Origin: a virus
Length of the DNA: 64,000 nucleotides
IMG/VR virus record: IMGVR_UViG_3300008952_000009
Span: 82,627-146,626 of that record
Direction: 5' to 3' (one strand)
Below, in pieces: positions 15,859-25,246 of the stretch. Position 1 is the first letter of the stretch. Every line of letters begins with the position of its first letter. The notes below the pieces were generated by a model. It ran no database searches. It saw only the letters and a program-made list of their open reading frames with translations, and was not told the DNA's origin. A program made the translations under genes and the position numbers.

Positions 15859-16047
15859 TTAAATGTTTACGTTTTCGTTAATGTGGGTGAATAGTCTCTC
15901 TAAGAAGTTGATCTTCTGATTTTCGTTTAATTTTTCAAACTGTTTAATTGTTTCTTCCGCCATGGAAAAACCTTCAGCACTAGTATCGAAGGATCTCTCG
16001 ATCTCCTCGCTAATTAATGATTTTAACTTTTTCTTATCAATAAGCAT
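15859..16047 (-). CDS. Small hypothetical protein
   Basis: The 62-residue product begins MLIDKKKLKSLISEEIERSF and is mostly helical and charged, with no Cys and no membrane segment. Its ribosome-binding site GGAGG is formed by the last codons of the primase gene four bases upstream, so the two are probably coupled. It lies between primase and SbcD-SbcC in a replication and recombination block. No function is recognised. Confidence 0.75.
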   Translation of the reverse strand: MLIDKKKLKSLISEEIERSFDTSAEGFSMAEETIKQFEKLNENQKINFLERLFTHINENVNI

Positions 16048-16050
16048 AAT

Positions 16051-17007
16051 TTAACCTCCAAAGTCAAGCTTTTGTAGTAAGTAGTCTTCTCTCGTTATAA
16101 GAGATGCACGTTTCTTGTACTCACTTAACAGATGATCAGGGACTTCTCCCAGATCAGAATAATCATATAGTTCTATTTTACAGACTTTAACACCAAAGTC
16201 AAGTAAATTCTTAACAATTTTTAATTCTTTTTGTTTTGCATCTTGATCTAGGCAAATATATACCGTTTTACATTTTTCAACTATCTTCATAAACAACTTA
16301 GTTCGCATGTTTAGAGTTGAACCAAGGATAGGTATACTGTTGTCATACTTCAGAGAGTCGAAAAATCCCTCGACAAGGACAACTGGTCTAGACCAATCAA
16401 CGTAAATGTCATTAAATATAATATCTTTTGTACAGGGAGGGTTCCTGTATTTCAAATAGGCATCGTCGAATGATCTTGCAATATAATAATTAAGTTCCCC
16501 CTCACAGTCGAAAGAGGGTACTATTACGCGGTTCTTATAAGGTCCGTGAAAACAAAACCCCATCTTATATAATAGGATATCAGAATAGGACACGCCCCGA
16601 TCGAACAAATATTGTTTGGCACGCTTACCAATCTGCGAAAGATTTGCAGCTGACAATGAAGTAAAGTGCTCTGGAAGATCTAGACTCTTTTCCAGCACAT
16701 ATGTATCCTTTGTTTTAAATAAATCATCAAACCTGGTTATGTCTATCTGATTTACTAGGGAATTCCATCGAGATCTAAGTTCTCTATCTCTTATGAGAGA
16801 TCCGAGATTATTTCCACGGAAATCACAAACCCAGCACTTAAATGCATTCTTGTTTATATTGACAGAAAGTTTTCTCTTGTGGTGCTTACACTTCGGACAA
16901 TGAAACAACATCTCATCATTCGACTCGTAATATGACCCAAGACTCTGCTTTATAATGCTTAACTTTTCGCTGTACAAAGTACGTAACCCGCTTTCGCTAT
17001 TACCCAA
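16051..17007 (-). CDS. DNA primase, DnaG/gp61 type with zinc finger and Toprim domain
   Basis: This enzyme should make RNA primers for lagging-strand synthesis. The 318-residue frame has an N-terminal zinc-binding site, C37-P-K-C40 and C58-W-V-C61, in FHCPKCKHHKRKLSVN and AFKCWVCDFRG. A Toprim fold follows, with VVLVEGFFDSLK (catalytic Glu213) and VYICLDQDAK (Asp254, Asp256). This is the DnaG layout without the helicase-binding C-terminus. No ATG is available near the start: the frame opens with TTG at 17007, and a second TTG at 16977 is possible. Either start overlaps the end of the RuvC-like gene, by 49 or 19 bases. A replicative helicase is not in the window. Confidence 0.9.
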   Translation of the reverse strand: MGNSESGLRTLYSEKLSIIKQSLGSYYESNDEMLFHCPKCKHHKRKLSVNINKNAFKCWVCDFRGNNLGSLIRDRELRSRWNSLVNQIDITRFDDLFKTKDTYVLEKSLDLPEHFTSLSAANLSQIGKRAKQYLFDRGVSYSDILLYKMGFCFHGPYKNRVIVPSFDCEGELNYYIARSFDDAYLKYRNPPCTKDIIFNDIYVDWSRPVVLVEGFFDSLKYDNSIPILGSTLNMRTKLFMKIVEKCKTVYICLDQDAKQKELKIVKNLLDFGVKVCKIELYDYSDLGEVPDHLLSEYKKRASLITREDYLLQKLDFGG

Positions 17008-17489
17008 CTATCCGATTTATCCATAATACCTGGTTTCGGATTTCCATGTCTTGTATATTCTACTATGAAAGTAGGTTCATTTGCAACAACAAAATCAAAA
17101 CTTTTTTGTTTTGAGTTTTCGCCCCTAGAAATTTTAATGCCTACCTGCTTTCTTGCTGAAGTAGCTGCAATCATTTCTGGTTTTGTTTTGAATATCTTAT
17201 AACAGTGCCAGGAGACGATGCCATTAATCCTGGACAATGTAGAGAGAGTCTGTGCTGAAGAGAAACCAGAGCGAAACGAGTGTAGTGACTGCTCTATAAA
17301 CACATTGCCTATAGAGTATTCCATGGCAAGAGACCTAAGATTGTTGTGAATAAGGAGTGCTTTTTCATATATTGACGGAAACTTGTTTTTATTCCTCGTA
17401 TCCCAAAACTCATTATATACACACACGCCATCATCATCAAGGACGGTCGCCCCCGTGATACTCGTTGAAACATCTAACCCTAAAATCAT
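16959..17489 (-). CDS. RuvC-like Holliday junction resolvase
   Basis: The 176-residue protein has the RNase H-like fold motifs of RuvC: MILGLDVSTSITGATV with catalytic Asp6, NVFIEQSLHSF with Glu66, and the acidic pair in GIMDKSDSWVIAKAGY (Asp157, Asp160). It is about the length of bacterial RuvC and would cleave branched DNA during recombination or before packaging; T4 uses the unrelated gp49 for this. The start overlaps the J-domain gene by four bases (ATGA) and the end overlaps the primase frame. It belongs to a compact block with primase and SbcD-SbcC. Confidence 0.88.
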   Translation of the reverse strand: MILGLDVSTSITGATVLDDDGVCVYNEFWDTRNKNKFPSIYEKALLIHNNLRSLAMEYSIGNVFIEQSLHSFRSGFSSAQTLSTLSRINGIVSWHCYKIFKTKPEMIAATSARKQVGIKISRGENSKQKSFDFVVANEPTFIVEYTRHGNPKPGIMDKSDSWVIAKAGYVLCTAKS

Positions 17490-18157
17490 TTATTATCCAA
17501 TAGGAAAGTTGCATACCCTTCTATGAGTTTACGCTTTTCTGTCTCTTCATCCATGTGGTACCATTCCCAAGCAACACTCTTTGTGATGAGTTTTACTTTT
17601 TTACTAATATTATCTATTTTACCATTAATCTCCTCAATGTCAAGAGGAATCTCTTCTGGTATCTCTATATCCAAGAGCACTGCACATTCGACCAACTTAA
17701 AGTAATCCTCACTATCAACTGCGCTTGTGATTTTTTGAAAGATCTCCTTCTTATCATCGTCATCCTTTATTTTATCTGGATGTGTCTTATTCGCTATCTT
17801 CCTATATAAAGACTTGTACTCCTTTGGTAATGGTTTTTTGGGTGATGGTGGTGGAGTCTCAATAACCTCTTCGTGAAAATCTGGTCTTACCTTTGTTCTG
17901 CCCTTTCGATACTGTGCCTGTTGCTTTGCACGCTTTCCAGTCTTGGTCATTGGTTTTTCATTTTCTCCTGCCAATCCTGCTATTTGTTTTAATCTATGTC
18001 GAACACCCTTATTATCGACAGCATCAATATAATCTTTAAAGTAATCCGAGAATTGAGACATTGCTTGGTTGTTTATTTTTTGGTGGATTTCCAACTTCTT
18101 AATTGCAAACTTAAGTTCATGGATCTTTAATTCAAAGATTTCAGTACCCTTCCTCAT
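17486..18157 (-). CDS. J-domain (DnaJ-like) protein
   Basis: The 223-residue protein contains a recognisable J domain at about 110-170: PKEYKSLYRKIANKTHPDKI, with the invariant HPD at 126-128, then a charged turn and a KEIFQKITSAVDSEDYFKLVE helix. J domains stimulate the ATPase of Hsp70 (DnaK). The N-terminal 60 residues are helical, a basic stretch (70-95) and a TPPPSPKKPLP linker lead into the J domain, and the acidic C-terminal 50 residues end in a helical LIEGYATFLLDNK. There is no Gly/Phe-rich or zinc-finger region. The start overlaps the previous stop (TAATG). The phage may use it to recruit host DnaK, but this is inference. Confidence 0.85.
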   Translation of the reverse strand: MRKGTEIFELKIHELKFAIKKLEIHQKINNQAMSQFSDYFKDYIDAVDNKGVRHRLKQIAGLAGENEKPMTKTGKRAKQQAQYRKGRTKVRPDFHEEVIETPPPSPKKPLPKEYKSLYRKIANKTHPDKIKDDDDKKEIFQKITSAVDSEDYFKLVECAVLLDIEIPEEIPLDIEEINGKIDNISKKVKLITKSVAWEWYHMDEETEKRKLIEGYATFLLDNK

Positions 18158-19470
18158 TAGAAGTCCATTTTGAGTTTGAAGGTATAGTCTCTATTTTCAG
18201 TTTTTCTAACTGGGTTTGCTAGTTTTGCCACGGCGATCAACCTTCTCTGGTCGTCATATATGCCGATCTTGGAAACATATGTCTGTTTATTGTATGATCC
18301 CGTTGGATCTGGATAGGGACTGTGAGAAAGTTTTTCAAACAACAAGTCATCAAACTCCTGGTATCTGGATGAACTTGTTACTGGAACTTTAGTTTGACTT
18401 TTCTTATAAACAGTTGGATTTGTCGAGTTGTTCAACTCGCCCTTTGGCATGTGCGCCATCATGGTGACAGTAGGTACATAATTCACACCCTTGAATGACA
18501 TTCTAAACATCGCATTCTCTAGGATGTCTCTTGCTGGTCCACTGTCCTCGTTAGCGCCTTCAGCGAAGTCGACCCAGCGAGGCTCCTGTCCGTCATCTCC
18601 GTGGAATGTCTCAGTTTGTTGTGATACATCCCAACTCCCCGTTAAGGCAATAAACCCCTCATTATAGAGGACAGTGCCCACCACCTTGTTGTTGTGCTTC
18701 GCGGCATTATAAGTTCCAGAAACCTGGATTAGTTCACCGTTCTTGTTTATGTCTCTTGCCTCTGCAGCGAGTGCACCCGTCATGAAAATCTGAAGTATTA
18801 CGGACCCTTTCTTTATGCTTGATCCATAAAATATACTTGGTATCTCCACTAGTGACATTTCCTGGTTTGCTTTGTTCCATCCATTATTGCCCATATCGTG
18901 AGACATTGATGACCTTGGATTTGTGGTATCGTCAAATGAATAGTGGTGACTGTGTTTTACATATTCATTAAAACTATTCTTCAAGGCAACTACAAACTTC
19001 TTGTTTCTCACCATTCTATTGTAAGTGCCATGGAATCTCTCATCAGTACTAGATTCCTGTATAGCGGAGACCCCTCCCGCAATCCTAGTTCTCTTTATAC
19101 TAGAGGAAAGAGGATATTGTGATTTTACCACATCACCATAAGCAAACTGGGCAGCTGAATCAAAATCACTAGTACTGACTGTCTTGAAGGATATGCGGGC
19201 GCCGTCTTTGGTAATAAATGGATAGATCGATGTTCCTGCTGGGGGCGCATCTGTTCCGCCAGTATTGATAGCTCTGTCTACATTTAATTCAAAGAGCGAT
19301 ACGAACCCCTGTTGTACTGCTAGGAGGTTTCCAAACTGACCTCCGCGAGCACCTTCGTTTTTAAAACTGTTGTAATAAACCCTAGAACCATATATGACAA
19401 AATCAGACTCTGGAAAGGTTTTTACCTGATTGTAGATTAGATCGTATTTACCAAACTTCCTAAACGGCAT
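18157..19470 (-). CDS. Virion structural protein A of a paralogous pair
   Basis: The 437-residue protein begins MPFRKFGKYDLIYNQVKT. Its C-terminal half aligns by eye with the next upstream gene (19483-20730). Shared elements are a SIKKGS/EIKKGS strand, an LTGSW/LTASV strand, a NSTNPT/NYSANPT turn, and a closing block YVSKIGIYDDQRRLIAVAKL ending in KLKMDF, versus YVTSIGLYSPDNELMATAKL ending in RVRLDY. I recall that closing block as common in structural proteins of aquatic phages. No enzyme motif is visible. Location after the giant fibre-like gene suggests tail or appendage assembly. The ATG follows AAGGGCGG. Confidence 0.85.
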   Translation of the reverse strand: MPFRKFGKYDLIYNQVKTFPESDFVIYGSRVYYNSFKNEGARGGQFGNLLAVQQGFVSLFELNVDRAINTGGTDAPPAGTSIYPFITKDGARISFKTVSTSDFDSAAQFAYGDVVKSQYPLSSSIKRTRIAGGVSAIQESSTDERFHGTYNRMVRNKKFVVALKNSFNEYVKHSHHYSFDDTTNPRSSMSHDMGNNGWNKANQEMSLVEIPSIFYGSSIKKGSVILQIFMTGALAAEARDINKNGELIQVSGTYNAAKHNNKVVGTVLYNEGFIALTGSWDVSQQTETFHGDDGQEPRWVDFAEGANEDSGPARDILENAMFRMSFKGVNYVPTVTMMAHMPKGELNNSTNPTVYKKSQTKVPVTSSSRYQEFDDLLFEKLSHSPYPDPTGSYNKQTYVSKIGIYDDQRRLIAVAKLANPVRKTENRDYTFKLKMDF

Positions 19471-19482
19471 AATACACCGCCC

Positions 19483-20730
19483 TTAATAATCTAACCTTAC
19501 TCTTAGTGTAAGTTCGTTTGAGGGATCCTTTTTGAGGGGCTCTGAGAGTTTCGCCGTTGCCATAAGTTCATTGTCTGGAGAATATAACCCAATTGACGTG
19601 ACATATGCAACTGGAGAATCACTCGGTACATCTTTCACTCTGATCTTTGATGCACTGAGATAGGTTGGGTTGGCACTATAATTAAACTCATTGTGATTTG
19701 CTCTACAGAAATAAACAGTTGAGTTAAGTTCCGTTGTATTGTTGAAAGAAACATTGTGAATTCTTCTTCGAATTCCATTTGCAATATGCTCAATCTTAGA
19801 CCCCGTAAGCATCTGACTGATACTTGCACTAAAGGCAGAATGTCCATCTGCACCATACTGCTTGAACCCATCACTATGTACACCATTGATACTCATAGAA
19901 ACTGAAGTCATCAACATTCCCGTATCATTCGCAGTATCGTCGCCATCTGCGCCAGCAAGAACCGAAGCAGTTAATACTGCTACGCCTGCTTGGTAAAAAA
20001 TGAGACCTGCATGCTTTCCGATAGAAAGACTTCCAGTTACTCTACCTGTAATATCCTGCCCACCATCGGCAGACCCAATTGACGCTGAAAGAATGCCATA
20101 TTCGCCAGCTGGTGAATTAATTCTGTAGTCATTTTGTGCGTTAGTATCCTTAAGAGTGAGGATGTTTCTGACTCTGGATCTCAGACCCTTGTTAACCATA
20201 ACTGGGTCAACCCCAAGATCTAGTTGAAAACTACCCTTCTTAATCTCGTCTTTCACAAGAAGTCTAGAGAAGTTAATAAATATAACCTCTCTCATTTTAC
20301 CAAATGCGTCTGCAGTATCCTTGGGGTTTGCTACATTGCCATCATTGTCGAAGTCTCTGATGTTGCCAGATGTGTCGTGCCCCATTAGAACCTGAGCCAT
20401 CTGGTTATACATAGCAATCTTCTTTTCTTGTTGCTTATAGTTCGTCCCTGCAGATGCGACACCAACGTTCCCTGAAAGTCCACTCCTAGAAGAGAACCCA
20501 ACGGAAATATCAAAAATGTGATTAGCAGAAGAACTTAGGTAAGGATAGTCATAAATAGACTGAAACATTCCATGTGAATAATTCTTAATATTCAACTCCG
20601 TTCCGCCGCCGATGTCTCCTCCGTTATATGTACCTGATACGATTGCACCAGTAATTGGAATTGCCTCATGAAGCAAGGTCTTTGTTGTTGTGATGTCATT
20701 ATTCAAAAATGTTTTAAATGTAGTTGCCAT
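19483..20730 (-). CDS. Virion structural protein B of a paralogous pair
   Basis: The 415-residue protein begins MATTFKTFLNNDITTTKTLL from an ATG behind AAGGAT. It shares its C-terminal half with the neighbouring 437-residue protein, including VYFCRANHNEFNYSANPTYL and the final IGLYSPDNELMATAKL block. Long Ser/Gly/Ala-rich stretches in the middle look like beta-structure. The two genes probably arose by tandem duplication and have diverged strongly outside the core. Not sheath- or tube-like by eye. Function within the virion is unknown. Confidence 0.85.
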   Translation of the reverse strand: MATTFKTFLNNDITTTKTLLHEAIPITGAIVSGTYNGGDIGGGTELNIKNYSHGMFQSIYDYPYLSSSANHIFDISVGFSSRSGLSGNVGVASAGTNYKQQEKKIAMYNQMAQVLMGHDTSGNIRDFDNDGNVANPKDTADAFGKMREVIFINFSRLLVKDEIKKGSFQLDLGVDPVMVNKGLRSRVRNILTLKDTNAQNDYRINSPAGEYGILSASIGSADGGQDITGRVTGSLSIGKHAGLIFYQAGVAVLTASVLAGADGDDTANDTGMLMTSVSMSINGVHSDGFKQYGADGHSAFSASISQMLTGSKIEHIANGIRRRIHNVSFNNTTELNSTVYFCRANHNEFNYSANPTYLSASKIRVKDVPSDSPVAYVTSIGLYSPDNELMATAKLSEPLKKDPSNELTLRVRLDY

Positions 20731-20739
20731 GTTTTATCC

Positions 20740-21765
20740 TTACGCCTTCCTAATATACCTAATCGGAATGTCAAGCGAAACACCCGTGGTTGCAGAAGTA
20801 ATCTTAATAATTGTATCAATCATATTAAATGAGGTCGAGTCAGACGTAAATCCTGCCTGAGCAGATCCCAAAATTGTTGATCCTAACTTTTCAAACAAAT
20901 ACGAAGAAGCCCTCAAGTTAACGCTTGGTTCAATCTTGAAGTGCAACAAGGTATCTCTTGGACCGTTAATGTTGTGTATAGACAAGTCACCATCGGTCGA
21001 TCCAGCGTTTGTCTTAGGAAGACTATCAACACTAAGTGGTGCACCGTTCGTGTTTTTTGATATTACGATCGGACTACCCTGACCTGATACTGTATTTTCA
21101 CTAATATAATATGAAGCGATTTGATCATCATCTATAAATGACACTGGTACCTGGTCCGCATTTGCTGTTACCAGGGATCCAAGTCTGTGATCCATTTCTA
21201 TAATAAATTGCGTTTCCTGCAAAGTTGCTGGCATATTGACAGCGGGTGCAATCTCAGTGGTATCCAACCCTCTCTCCACAATGCAGGAAATATCAGTGTT
21301 TCTAATTTTTTCCGATGAACGACCTGTAATGACGCCAGTGTTGGACAGACTAGTGTCTAACTTATCTTCTGTGTTCTTGTCAACCGTTATGACAAAACCA
21401 CCAGTTGTTGTGTTTGTTGCGCTTGCATCGACAACCGTAGTATTGATTGTAGAACTAGCGTTGCCTCCGTTGAGTAACTTCAACACAGGAAGATACAAAA
21501 TATTCGTTCTGGTGATTGTAATTAATTTGCTCTTCATTGTAGAGGTGTTGTTTGTAAACGCCTCCAATAGTGGAGTCCTTAAGACTTCCAAATCATAATA
21601 TGCAGAACCACTAGGGTGATTCTTGTTATATAATGAGTAATCGATCTCGTCGTCTCCGAGGGCAAACTTGGAAATTCTAAAATCTCCGCGTGCCATTCTA
21701 AAGCGACCAGTGTCTGTCAATACGGCGTCTAAAATTATATCGCCAGAATTATCAAGAAATGCCAT
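20740..21765 (-). CDS. Virion protein with an N-terminal module shared with 28803-29855
   Basis: The 341-residue product starts MAFLDNSGDIILDAVLTDTG behind GAGGAG. Its first 50 residues match the pattern of the 350-residue protein at 28803-29855: an aromatic start, DIILDAVLTDTGRFRMARGD versus DVLDIELTQLGKYLLAKGKF, then GDDEIDY versus SDDEILY. The rest is Thr/Asn/Ser-rich and beta-looking (NTTTGGFVITVDKNTEDKLD). The shared N-terminus suggests that both proteins attach to the same virion partner. No enzyme motif is present. Confidence 0.83.
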   Translation of the reverse strand: MAFLDNSGDIILDAVLTDTGRFRMARGDFRISKFALGDDEIDYSLYNKNHPSGSAYYDLEVLRTPLLEAFTNNTSTMKSKLITITRTNILYLPVLKLLNGGNASSTINTTVVDASATNTTTGGFVITVDKNTEDKLDTSLSNTGVITGRSSEKIRNTDISCIVERGLDTTEIAPAVNMPATLQETQFIIEMDHRLGSLVTANADQVPVSFIDDDQIASYYISENTVSGQGSPIVISKNTNGAPLSVDSLPKTNAGSTDGDLSIHNINGPRDTLLHFKIEPSVNLRASSYLFEKLGSTILGSAQAGFTSDSTSFNMIDTIIKITSATTGVSLDIPIRYIRKA

Positions 21766-21802
21766 GTACTAAAACTCCTCAAACTTCACTTGTAAATAGA
21801 TT

Positions 21803-24800
21803 TTAACATATTAAATTCACTTTTTTATTTTCTTGATCTTCAGACAATTTTAAGTTGAAAGTAACATCAATATCAATCTCTTTGCCAGTGTCCTTACTTC
21901 TAATTCTTATTTTAAACCTTTTCTTCCAAAGTTTTTCCTTTGTATTATCACCAATAAACGATTGAGAATCCAATCCCCGCTTCCAGTCTGAGAACTTTCC
22001 CGTGCCTAGATTTAGTGTTTTTTGGTCAAAATTTGGTCTCAACATTAAGAATTGCCTGACATCGATCGTTGATTGCTGTTTAGCTGTCTTTAATGCTTCG
22101 AGATCTGCTGCGTTCACTATTTTATGCGAAAGTCTAACTGCTTCGTTAATTTTAATTAATTCTATCTCGTGAATAAATCCTGGATTTGAAACCTTGTTGT
22201 GAATATCGATACATCTAAAGACGTAATAATATTTCACATTTGGTGAAATTCTGTCTAAAAATGTTGCATTATCTGCAGTTGATTCAATCGTAGCAATTTT
22301 TTTATCATAAAAGGATCCAATTTTTTCTGGGTATTCATCTGTCCTGAATACTTGAAATGTTTTTGTCGGGTCATCTGATTTGTGCTTTATCATTTTTACA
22401 TTTGCTGGATCATTCAGTAGTTGATCTTGCATCGACTCAAAGTCAAGATCCCCCTCGACGTCGATTAGTCCCTGACTAAGTGCCACATTGACATACCTCA
22501 TTCTATCTTCTTCCTCAAGTATAACTGGGGGTGAAAGGTATTCTCCACCGTTTGGTCTCAACGTAAACATAATCTTATCTGAAACATTCTTAAACGGTAT
22601 CACTTCAACGTCTGGAAATACAGGCGGACTGTCTACAACCACTACTCTTTTCTGAGTTGTTGGAATAATCCCAATCCTTAAGCACGGTTGGTTTCTAATA
22701 CCGAAGGGCATATCAAACTGGCCAGTACTAGAATTCTCTTCTCTAGAGATCTCGTATGCTCTAGCAAAATTACTTACGCAATTATGGTATGTGTATCTAT
22801 TGCCAACGATCGCTACAATCCTATTGATTCTATATTCGTAAACCTCTCCATATTTGACCTGACTGTCTACAAATTTTTCAACTTCCCTGTCGTTATCAGA
22901 CATTATGTAAAAATTAGATATGAGTTCTTCGTCCTTAAATTTTTGAATCATAAACCCCATAACCTCACTCTTGGCAGGCACACCATTCATGATCTGATCA
23001 TAACTTCTCGCATGGTTGTTAACAAAATTGCTTATCTTCATTTTCATTTTCAATAATCTAAATATCGTTGCGAATTTATCCACTGGACTTTGCTCAGGAT
23101 CTTCTGTTGCTCTTTTAAAGAAAGATGCCCACCAATCAGAAATATCTATCATCCTTGTTTTCATTGGTATTGTATCAGAATGCCTTATGAGGTCTCCTGG
23201 TATTACCTCTGCTGTTTGATTTAAGGATGTTTGTATTGCCTGATCGACATAACTTGCGAACGACTCTGATGATGGTCGATTCGAAAGAGTATTCATAAGA
23301 TCGGTTATGATCACGTCTCCCCCGTCAGAGGTAAGGGCCGAAGCAACCTGAGATCTTTTTATTTTACCAAATTCCATCTCCACAAACATGGGATTCATAT
23401 ACCTTTGCTCGTACAAGTCATCTAGAGTCTCTCTGGGTATTGCTGAAAGGAGTATGTCTTTTTCCTCGTTTCCAGGATTCAGTCCGTAATATTCCGCCAT
23501 ATGCTCAACAAACGCTCTTTGAGACTCTGTTGACCCATCCATCATGTTTTGAATCAACCTGAACTGTTCATTTTGAAGTTCATAACTGGATATGTCAGAA
23601 GGTGTCGCATCAGATAGTATTGTCAGATCGTAAAATCTATCAGCTGCTAATAGTCGACTGAACCTCACTTCATCGAAATCTTCTGGTAAGAAGGTCGATA
23701 CCCCTTCCTTTCTAGAGTTCGAAAGCGCCTTCATCAGCGTTGCCCCCTGGTATGGTGATGGTAACTCCAACTCAGAAACCACTGGGGTTATTATGTTCTC
23801 ATAGAGACAATCATAATATGAATATACGGGTCTTATATCGAAATAAGCATCACTACCAACATCTACGAAGTCGGACTCCTCCTTCGTCAGGAGATCTGTT
23901 ACGTTTGTTGAATAATCAACAAAAACCTTTTTGCCTGTGTAAACAACACCTTCTGCTGGTGCTACTGTAATCGGCTCGGTAGAGTTCTGTTGAAAGAACC
24001 TATTGTCTCCATAAAAAGGAATTACAGGAAACAAATTCAAACTCTTCCCTTCTGCCACCTCCCTGTAGTGGGGTACCGTATACATGTTTCGCCAGTGAAG
24101 TGGATTACCTACGGTTGTTGCTGACCTTCTAGCGTTTCTAATGAAGAGTTGATCAGGTCTGTCGCGCATTATTCCCATATCTTCCAATATTTGCTCTGGG
24201 ACATGTCCATAAAAATAGTCCGACCATTTCCAATTATCTCCGCGATTTGCTTCGCATTCGATAACATAAACCTCATTCTTTACCTTAAATCCTAAATTAT
24301 TTCGTAGAGAGGGTTCGTTCTTTGCTTGATCGTAAAATCTCCACTTTGATGGGTCAGACGCTGGAACTGAATATAGTTTAGATTCATCCACCAAACTCAA
24401 GTACGCTCTCTTTTTTGCATCAAAATAGAACATGCCCCATTGATATCTTCCCAGCCCCTGCCTTCTGTTTATAAAATAAAGATCCGCACCCCTTGCGGCG
24501 TGATATGCCTTCGCATCATCAATGCTAGTATATTCATGTGGGCCGCTGACGTGACCTGCATTGAACCAAATCTTATCTGATACCCACCTTACATTATCAA
24601 AAACATCTAAATTACCATTTCCAACCTGTGGAAGAACGTTTGGAATATTACTAGGAAAAGAATATGGACGATAAAGCGGACTGAATGCCAGTAGTTCTTT
24701 TGGTTTTGATTTGAACTTTATCGTCTCTATGTCGATATTTTGAGTGCCTTCGCCCACTATTGTACCGTTTGAAAACACCCACGTACTTTTTTCTGCAGAG

Positions 24801-25210
24801 AATAAGTTAGTCACAACTGGTGTTAGCGTTAGGTCGTCCTCTAGGAGGATGTCGGTTCCTGGTAGTCCAGGTCTAATGTCTTCTCCCAATTCTCTTGCAA
24901 TGTTTGCGGCCGTGGAGGCGCGGTTAGAGTGCTCATATCCCAAGATAGGGGCATGCTCTTCTATCATTTCTGCGACTTCCTCTGTGGTAACCTGTGTTCC
25001 TTCGTCAGTTATCATTGCAGCGTCAGCTTCGATCTGCGCTTGTGTCGTACCTGCAAGCAGATTCCCCGCTTCGGATATTGGTCCGCTGCTCGGCTGGACG
25101 AACCAAGGCGGCACGAGAGCATACCCCAAATTTTGAAGTCCAGGATCTACTTCCTCTTCTTCTTCCTCTTGCGCGATCTGTTCTGTAATTTCACATGTAT
25201 CTTCTGCCAT
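21803..25210 (-). CDS. Large virion structural protein (1135 aa)
   Basis: The protein begins MAEDTCEITEQIAQEEEEEE, an acidic N-terminus, and continues with mixed alpha/beta sequence to a Lys-rich end. Tyr/Asn-rich stretches around residues 200-420 (KIWFNAGHVSG, GRYQWGMFYFDAKKRAYL) look beta-rich. Near 1000 the pattern NVKYYYVFRCIDIHNKVSNP resembles the last strands of a fibronectin-III-like domain, and an earlier stretch near 800 (GEVYEYRINRIVAI) could be another. I do not recognise the family. It lies in an unbroken run of structural genes and is probably part of the tail or baseplate. Confidence 0.82.
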   Translation of the reverse strand: MAEDTCEITEQIAQEEEEEEVDPGLQNLGYALVPPWFVQPSSGPISEAGNLLAGTTQAQIEADAAMITDEGTQVTTEEVAEMIEEHAPILGYEHSNRASTAANIARELGEDIRPGLPGTDILLEDDLTLTPVVTNLFSAEKSTWVFSNGTIVGEGTQNIDIETIKFKSKPKELLAFSPLYRPYSFPSNIPNVLPQVGNGNLDVFDNVRWVSDKIWFNAGHVSGPHEYTSIDDAKAYHAARGADLYFINRRQGLGRYQWGMFYFDAKKRAYLSLVDESKLYSVPASDPSKWRFYDQAKNEPSLRNNLGFKVKNEVYVIECEANRGDNWKWSDYFYGHVPEQILEDMGIMRDRPDQLFIRNARRSATTVGNPLHWRNMYTVPHYREVAEGKSLNLFPVIPFYGDNRFFQQNSTEPITVAPAEGVVYTGKKVFVDYSTNVTDLLTKEESDFVDVGSDAYFDIRPVYSYYDCLYENIITPVVSELELPSPYQGATLMKALSNSRKEGVSTFLPEDFDEVRFSRLLAADRFYDLTILSDATPSDISSYELQNEQFRLIQNMMDGSTESQRAFVEHMAEYYGLNPGNEEKDILLSAIPRETLDDLYEQRYMNPMFVEMEFGKIKRSQVASALTSDGGDVIITDLMNTLSNRPSSESFASYVDQAIQTSLNQTAEVIPGDLIRHSDTIPMKTRMIDISDWWASFFKRATEDPEQSPVDKFATIFRLLKMKMKISNFVNNHARSYDQIMNGVPAKSEVMGFMIQKFKDEELISNFYIMSDNDREVEKFVDSQVKYGEVYEYRINRIVAIVGNRYTYHNCVSNFARAYEISREENSSTGQFDMPFGIRNQPCLRIGIIPTTQKRVVVVDSPPVFPDVEVIPFKNVSDKIMFTLRPNGGEYLSPPVILEEEDRMRYVNVALSQGLIDVEGDLDFESMQDQLLNDPANVKMIKHKSDDPTKTFQVFRTDEYPEKIGSFYDKKIATIESTADNATFLDRISPNVKYYYVFRCIDIHNKVSNPGFIHEIELIKINEAVRLSHKIVNAADLEALKTAKQQSTIDVRQFLMLRPNFDQKTLNLGTGKFSDWKRGLDSQSFIGDNTKEKLWKKRFKIRIRSKDTGKEIDIDVTFNLKLSEDQENKKVNLIC

Positions 25211-25246
25211 ATACTAAGTATTCCTTTTAATTATTATTTCTCATAC

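Noticed and set aside
18157-20730. The paralogous pair as sheath and tube proteins
   Set aside because: Tube and sheath are not paralogues of this kind, and I see none of the usual sheath or tube sequence patterns; sizes are also off for a tube.
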